Below are positions 57,684 to 64,000 of a stretch of 64,000 bases of DNA, piece after piece (the stretch's first letter is position 1; each line of letters opens with the position of its first letter). The translations under genes were made by a program, and so were the position numbers. This stretch comes from Liolophura sinensis (lineage: Eukaryota > Mollusca > Polyplacophora > Chitonida > Chitonidae): the NCBI RefSeq assembly GCF_032854445.1, contig NC_088295.1, positions 38,367,385 through 38,431,384 on the forward strand. Reading direction: 5' to 3'. The notes under the pieces are model-generated. The model was not told the origin of the DNA. It worked only from the letters and a program-made list of their open reading frames with translations, and did no database searches.

Positions 57684-58205
57684 TGCGGATTCACATAATG
57701 ATACATGATCATAACAGTAGATGGTTGAAGATTTACTGGTATTGTAATGGATATTTTCTCATTTTACTCGTGAGATATTGTTGCCAGAGACGCGATGCCC
57801 GGATAAAACCATCATACATGAGATAATGTTTGAAAATAAGAGATAACCACAATAATTTGAAATGTGACCCGCCACACTCCACCCATTTTGTGTTCTTTAT
57901 GCTACATTTCACGCCCACTCTATTTAACTAAATTCTCAGTTACAGAATAAAAATAGAATAGACCGCTCTAAATACGATAAGTACGTTCCAGTGAATATAC
58001 GTTTTCGCTTCCTGTTTTGGCTCAGATCGTGACTTGTACAATATTGTGATTTTGGAACAGACCGTGAAAAACCGCAGTTCATTAAGGCAACAAAAAAGAG
58101 ACGGTATGAAGGAAAGGGATAGTCTCTTCCATCGACCCTAATCGACACAAAAATTGAAATTTTCCAAATCGTTTTCATAAAGGAAGTTGTCTGGATGTCT
58201 CAAAA

Positions 58206-58472
58206 ATGCCTTCTAAAAATGATGCGCAGTGCTTTGAGAATGTTTGTTGTGCTACGTTATGCCTTGGGTTTGCCTTAATTTTGCCTATTACTTCATACCT
58301 TTGTGTTGTACCATCTGCTGATGAACCACTATTGCTTTTTCACACTAGATCATTACCTGGCAAAGGGCCTGACACTGTCACTTCAGAATTTTCGGTCACG
58401 AAATCCAAATTCCAACACACAAACATGACCAAAACTATAAATATCTCGAGTGCTACCATATATTGTCCATAG
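58206..58472 (+). CDS. Candidate small type II membrane protein or first exon
   Basis: ATG with A at -3, 88 codons. A short Cys-containing N-terminus (MPSKNDAQCFENVC) is followed by a hydrophobic segment (about residues 15-36: TLCLGFALILPITSYLCVV) and a polar tail with NMT and NIS glycosylation sites. This is the shape of a Golgi type II enzyme leader, but no enzyme domain follows before TAG at 58470 and no good donor is seen. The opposite strand (58340-58561) also has an open frame with a hydrophobic segment, so the coding strand is unsure. Confidence 0.25.
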   Translation: MPSKNDAQCFENVCCATLCLGFALILPITSYLCVVPSADEPLLLFHTRSLPGKGPDTVTSEFSVTKSKFQHTNMTKTINISSATIYCP

Positions 58473-58924
58473 ATAGCCATTTGTGAAGCCATCGCAGAAT
58501 AGAAACACATCACTCCTGGGGGCATTCTATCAATTATAACGACCTTAATCCTCTCACACATAATGACGTCATTGTGTCGACCCCATAGTCTCGTTAATTG
58601 GAAATATTATGCACGTTGCTGCTCTCTAAAGAAGAATTATGCACAGTTCTTCCGTGAGTGCATCCTCCATTCTAAAAGAGTCTAGATTCTGATGTACATG
58701 TACAAACCACACCATTACCTATTTATTTGACCATAGTGTTCTACCCAAGTTTTGATGTTTGGGTGGCGGAAACGGGAGTGCCTGGAGTAAAACTCATGAT
58801 ATTCGCTAATTACCCGACAAACCTTACATAACCTATAGCCACAGTCAATCTAGCGTGAGTCCGAGAGCGGGATTTTATCCTGTTCAACGTTCACATGTGC
58901 AGTAAAAGAAGTCATTCAAAGGTA

Positions 58925-59035
58925 GAGTTTTTCATTTATTTCATTTAATTTGTTAAGGCGGCCAGCATTGTGGTGGAAGGAAAGAAGGCAGGGCCCGGAG
59001 ATAACAACCATCCTCAGGTTGTTGGCAGACCAAAA
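58925..59035 (+). mobile_element. SINE, family A, fragment
   Basis: Carries 'aaggcggccagcattgtggt', 'cagggcccggagataac' and 'aggttgttggcagacc'. The head is lost and it stops before the 'cttcccacgtacgg' block. Confidence 0.6.
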
Positions 59036-60700
59036 GTCAAGGTAAAACTGGTCATTAATACAATTCTAGACAGTTTACCCTGGATACATTAATTACACCA
59101 AACTGTCAATTATACTTTACCACACACAAACTGTCCTTAAACAGTTAATGAGACGGGTGTAAGATAGCGCTGAATGACGGACCCATCGAGCGGGAACATC
59201 TTGAGACAAACGTTAAGTGAGTCTCTCTGCGGCAACATCGCCCGTGGTGAGAACACTGGGGTCGATCGACTCGAGGTCAGCCACTCTCCTCAGGGGCTAG
59301 TCTAGAGCTTGTCCACAAACACTGATAAAGAACGGAAAGACTGGCAAGGTGTTTAACAGGCGTAAAGTAATCGGCGGGTTCCAGTGCTGTGGACGATTAG
59401 TTTCCTTCGGCCACAAAAGATGGATAGATTCACCGCTACAGTGGGTCTGAACAAGGAGAATAAAGTGGTTACAGAGTGGTGGCCATCCGCTACTCTGTCC
59501 ACAACAACCCACAACGCTCCTCTCTCAAACATCACTGAATGAAAACCTCTATTTCCTCAAGCACGAGCTTCAATAAATATTTGTCATGTGGGTGATTGGG
59601 AGAGTTAGTGTCGATGAAGCACCTGAAGCTGCTATTATCAAAGTGGGACTGCACAGGGACCTGCTCAACACCTTCACAGGTATGTCGTCAGAGAGGCAAT
59701 CAAATTGGATGACTGGTGCAATATTAGGCCGGGAGTTGGACAGACGGTTTTTCATTAAGCATAAGTTTATTATGAATGGAAGGATTGGGATTGACTATTG
59801 TCAGGAACAATTTTATGTGCTGCTGAAAAAAACAAAAATATGCTGCCATAAATAACATCGAAAAAATTTCAACTGTATGCAGTTGCTTGTCACAAACAAA
59901 ATCTTAAAGTTCCGAATAATCAGTGTGTAAACGAAAGAAGCGGTGCGTGAAAGTTGCAATTAACTGTGAAAATTTGGTATAAAATAAAGTACAATTTCCT
60001 TATCAATCGTGAAACAAATGTATATAACGACGCTAAACCCCAAGCATACATACATACAAATGTATATATTGTTACTTCAATACAAAAAGTAACCTCGAAA
60101 TACCCTGTTTGTTATACAGTGTTGCCTTACTTTGTATTCTATATTTAGCAAGTTCTTATCTGCTGAGTTAAGAGATTGATTTACCTCAACAAACAAGCCA
60201 ATTGACTTATCTGAATTAGTATAGTTTTACGTCACAGTACAGGGCAGCCCAGCAATACTGTGTCCATTGTTGACAAGTATTGAAGTCTCTACAATCCTCA
60301 TGACTCAGAAGCTGCTCTCATATGGACGCTACGGCAACACTTTACTTGACCTCGTGGTTTTACACGTCTTAGAAACTGCTATATAGATGCAGACAACAAG
60401 GCGATGGTGGTGGTTCATCTTGCGGAAGTCATATTCCGCAGTAATTCATAAAGTGAAAGTTCATTGAGACAGGTGTAAGATAGAGGGCTGTGACTCTCTA
60501 ATGTTGTTCGCCGTATTTTCGCCTGTGATATACCTTTATCTTTTTAAGTGAACAAATATTTTCGACACAAACACAATTACCTCACCCGAAAGAAACTGAT
60601 TTGTCTATTAACCATGTATAAGTGGGGTACGACGCGGCATCGTGTTTTCAGTGTTCTAGCATGGCGCTTCCCTTGACCTCGTAAGAATCCCTGATTAAGT
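59036..60700. other. No firm gene
   Basis: A frame at 59586-59855 (RVSVDEAPEAAIIKVGLHRD) contains a donor-like ACAG|GTATGT at about 59680, but no acceptor or family is recognised. A short motif 'gagacgggtgtaagatagcg' near 59150 recurs as 'gagacaggtgtaagatagag' near 60467, perhaps another dispersed repeat. Confidence 0.35.
60015..60062 (+). mobile_element. SINE, family B, tail fragment
   Basis: 'atgtatataacgacgctaaa' then ccccaagcatacatacatac, matching the family B tail. Confidence 0.55.
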
Positions 60701-61170
60701 GTTAACTTTCTGGGCCCACTTGCACAAAGAGATTGTAGCTACAATCGACTGCACACGTAGGCCTACAACTGAGTTTACAACTGATTGTAAAAATAATTTA
60801 CGCCGCTTGCACAAGGGAATTGTAAGGCGATTGTAAATCTTTAAGTCACAACTGCGATTGTAAACCACACTTAAGTCTACATATAGATGGCCCGAGTAAA
60901 GGGACAATGTACCGGCCAAAAGTTTTATTGCCTTCATTTTCCAAAGAGTTTTACATTATAATGATTTCGCAGCTAACAACAATAACAAAATTAAAAAATG
61001 CTTACAACATCTCTTTGAGACAATCTTTGAAAACCTGGCCGAAAAGTAGTAACAGTCTACTTAACGCAAGTATTTGTACTTAGCGTTAATTTTGGGGCGA
61101 CTGTAAATATTTACAACAGGGTCGACCTGATTGTAAAATCAGCCTACACATTTAAGCTGCTACTGGGCTA
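60700..61170. repeat. Palindrome-rich patch, possible decayed MITE
   Basis: GATTGTAGCTACAATC at 60731-60746 and TGTAAATATTTACA at 61102-61115 are perfect palindromes. CTGATTGTAAAATCAG at 61127-61142 is a perfect 6-bp stem with a 4-base loop. 'cttgcacaa' is repeated at about 60719 and 60799, and GATTGTAAA recurs at least four times. No clear terminal inverted repeats or target duplication could be fixed. Confidence 0.45.
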
Positions 61171-61775
61171 TTTCTAATCCTAGACACATTACAATGACGG
61201 CATACCACGAAATGGCCTTACCCTCTGTTTCACACAGTACATTTCTATTATTAAACAGCACTGCCTGGCCTAATACGCCATGGTTAAATAATAGTGCTAG
61301 GCAAGAAGTGTGTGTGTACTGGCGTACAGTGCCTGTATATACTCCTTGTCTATTTCACCTCACCCGCGTGCAAACCCTCACTCAAACTCAGAACCCTGCC
61401 ATTTCTTGAGACTACTCATTATCTCACTATCTCATTATCTCACTAGATGTAATGCTCTGAAAAGACGTTACTCCAATGCTAAACTTTTCTCGCACAATTC
61501 GGGATTTTCATAGCTGAAACTAAACAGGTATCACGTAGGAAGCTTTCCGACTCATTTTTTTTGCTATCGTTGACGTTTGAATACACCAGCGTCATCTTTC
61601 TATTTGTCCCCATCATCACTTCCGAAAAGTAAAATAGCCTTGAGACGTAGCAGTTAATTAAGGTGTACTTTGCATCGATTAACCATAGATGTGATTGTAT
61701 CTAACTAGCTATGGTTATATGTGTTTCCTGATTGTCTCTCCCAACCGATGCTTGTTGTGACATCTTTAAAAGCAA

Positions 61776-61778
<3 letters not shown>

Positions 61779-61834
<56 letters not shown>
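61779..61834. repeat. (TC)28 microsatellite
   Basis: Fifty-six bases of perfect TC repeat, with no interruption. Confidence 0.95.
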
Positions 61835-61835
<1 letters not shown>

Positions 61836-63249
61836 ACTTCGCTGTAGCTGGATGACCTAGTTGGTGTTCAAGGCGACGCGAACGTTTGAATAATTAATCG
61901 CTTGGAGTTAACCAGTTCCGTCCCTGTCAGGCACACTGACCAGCGATTGACCAAAAGGTCGCGTTATCTCACCCTCAAACAACAGATCGCTGTATACATC
62001 ATGTCACATGAAACAGACGGTAATATAACAAACGTATCAAAGAAGTAGTATATAGTATATGAACGGAAAATTCCATTTCCATCTATCGGCAATCGCCATC
62101 TTTTTCGTTGTTTAAATTATTCCAACTCACAAAATGTGTAACAGTATTTTTGCTTGTTAATAAACTTTCTATGTTAAACTGCTTCCAAGACACGGTAAAG
62201 CCTAAGACCACACAAAAGCTGTGCAACATTCCTCAGTGATTAAATTAGATTGAACGCGCCATGTTTCACCTATAATACTTCATTTACCATCACAAACGTA
62301 CAAGAAACACATAGTCAAAGAGTTGACGAGCACTAATGACAAGTGCTACTGAACCGTTATTCTTTTATATTTCATATACGTTTCAAACGCTAACAGGGAA
62401 TATTTTACAGTAAATGAACAAGGATAAGCTGTGTTATCCAACACGACAGAGGAACACCAGAGCCGTTCATCGCTGAACGCCAAAAGCGTGCATTCAAGAG
62501 ATCGTAATAACTACTCCCGGGAGTAAATTGGTCAGACGTTGTGGTATTGATTGTATACAAAGCCTTGACGCCGGTTAGTATTGAATTTCTGCCACACTGT
62601 GACAAGCCTTGTATTAAACAAGAACTTTTTCCTGGCAAAAGAATAAGTTAAACTCTTTTCCACTTCCCAGTAGACTCTTTGATCAAAGTAAATGCGTGTG
62701 TCTAGAATAAATCGCAGCACCTGTAAAATAGATGACAGTCGGCTAAACGGATGAGTGAAAAAGCAAAACCCCTTGACAATTCTTCTTCTGAATTCTCTAT
62801 TTACCACTTATTCAAAGAGCTTCCGTGACAATATTCCGTAAGAACATTTTTATACTTATATGTGATATTTCCCCATGAATTGGCCCCTTTTCTTACGACG
62901 ACCTTTGTAGTCTTAGTCAAAAGAACCTAATTTTGAACTGGTCAAATTATATCGTCTGTTAGCACGCTGGTTCCATTATCCGTAAAACTAAGCTCCTGTG
63001 AGAACTCGTAGCGCCACGCGACTTGTCTGGTAAATCCTTCAAATCTAAGACTTACCGTGAATTATTGAAGCGTTCTCGGGAAGCAGACTGTGTCACACAC
63101 ACACGGCTTGGTGTCGTTGTAATGAGCTAGAATACCCTCGTCCTTAACAATGGATTGGTGTAAATATGTTTTCTAATGAGAAATTCATTTGTGAACACTA
63201 TATCTATTATCCCATTCCAAAATGGCTTTCATTCTGTCATGACAGGACA
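61835..63249. other. No gene seen
   Basis: Between the microsatellite and the 53-bp array. The minus frames at 62405-62638 and 62532-62807 overlap each other and have no domain. Confidence 0.5.
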
Positions 63250-64000
63250 TTACGTTGTGCTTGCCAACTAATTCACCTGTTGCTGTCCCTGAATGATGTC
63301 GTATAGAACCATGTGTTTAACTGATTCGCCTGTTGCTGTCCCTGGATGATGTCGTATAGAGCCATTTGTTTAACTGATTCACCTGTTACTGTTTCGGACT
63401 GATGTCGTATAGAGCCATGTGTTTAACTGATTCCCCTGTTTCTCTTCCGGACTGATGTCGTATAGAGCCATGTGTTTAACTGATTCCCTTGTTACTGTTC
63501 CGGACTAATGTCGTATAGAGCTATGTGTTTAACTGATGTACCTGTTACTGTTTCGAACTAATGTCGTATAGAGCCATGTGTTCAACCGATTCCCCTGTTG
63601 TTGTTCCGGACTGATGACGTATAGAGTCATGTGTTTAACTGATTCCCTTGTTACTGTTCCGGACTGATGACGTATAGTCATGTGTTTAACTGATTCACCT
63701 GTTACTGTTTCGGACTGATGTCATATAGAGCCATGTGTTTAACTGATTCCCCTGTTACTGTTTTGGACTGATGTACCTGTTACTGTTTCGGACTAATGTC
63801 GTATAGAGCCATGTGTTCAACCAATTCCCCTGTTGTTGTTCCGGACTGATGACGTATAGAGTCATGTGTTTAACTGAGTCACCTGTTACTGTTTCGGACT
63901 GATGTCATATAGAGCCATGTGTTTAACTGATTCCCCTGTTGTTGTTCCGGACTGATGACGTATAGAGTCATGTGTTTCACCTGAGTCACCTGTTACTGTT
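63250..64000. repeat. 53-bp tandem array, open at the right edge
   Basis: About fourteen units: 'gtgtttaactgattcacctg' then 'ttactgtttcggactgatgt' then cgtatagagccat. The period is 53 (tttaa at 63316 and again at 63369). Two variants (gttactgtttcgg...gtc and gttgttgttccgg...gac) alternate near the right end, suggesting dimer amplification. One unit is shortened near 63670, and another is fused near 63765-63785. The array continues past the window. Confidence 0.9.

Noticed and set aside
1-64000. Search for CRISPR, operons, phage or toxin-antitoxin modules
   Set aside because: The sequence is eukaryotic with introns and SINEs; no regular direct repeats with unique spacers and no compact gene strings exist.

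Overview
The window is AT-rich, intron-dominated animal DNA. Several kinds of short interspersed element in it carry ends that I recognise from mollusc genomes (a 'CGCCGTACTC' head, and a tail reading 'acgacgctaaaccccaagca'). I therefore infer a mollusc, probably a bivalve. This rests on recognition, not on a search. I see no rRNA gene, no intact tRNA gene, no CRISPR array and no prokaryote-style gene cluster.

The one clear host gene is on the minus strand and seems to lie wholly inside the window. It is a peptide-type rhodopsin-family GPCR, running from a possible TATA box near 26.71 kb to a stop at 2112. It has a 5' UTR exon (ending 26579) and a coding exon with TM1 to TM5 (26223-25391). 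A 21.4 kb intron follows, then an exon with TM6, TM7 and NPIIY (3983-3762), a 1.4 kb intron, and a last exon with a cysteine-rich tail and a possible PDZ ligand (2342-2112). All internal splice sites are canonical and phase 0. In TM1, however, the upstream and downstream reading frames do not join: one base is missing near 25986. This is either a disabling mutation or a sequence error.

The large intron (3984-25390) holds SINE copies, a dispersed repeat copy, and two or three adjacent tandem arrays (15.5-17.0 kb). Upstream of the GPCR, 26.7-35.9 kb looks intergenic, with a 17-bp minisatellite, a near full-length SINE and a 38-bp triple repeat. From about 35.9 to 49.95 kb two diverged direct copies of one roughly 7 kb block lie in tandem (35.93-42.85 and 43.46-49.95 kb). 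They share ordered blocks of similarity but no conserved reading frame that I can see.

At 50481-54404 there is a degenerate Ty3/Gypsy LTR retrotransposon. It has very short LTRs (159 and 157 bp), Gag zinc knuckles, protease, reverse transcriptase, RNase H and a DD(35)E integrase, all broken by frameshifts, stops and deletions. From 54.4 to 64 kb there are SINE fragments, a palindrome-rich patch, a (TC)28 microsatellite, two or three weak candidate exons, and a 53-bp tandem array that runs off the right edge.

I found no new multi-gene system. The points most worth following up are the GPCR (identity, TM1 frameshift, PDZ-type tail), the ancient 7 kb tandem duplication, and the short-LTR Gypsy element.
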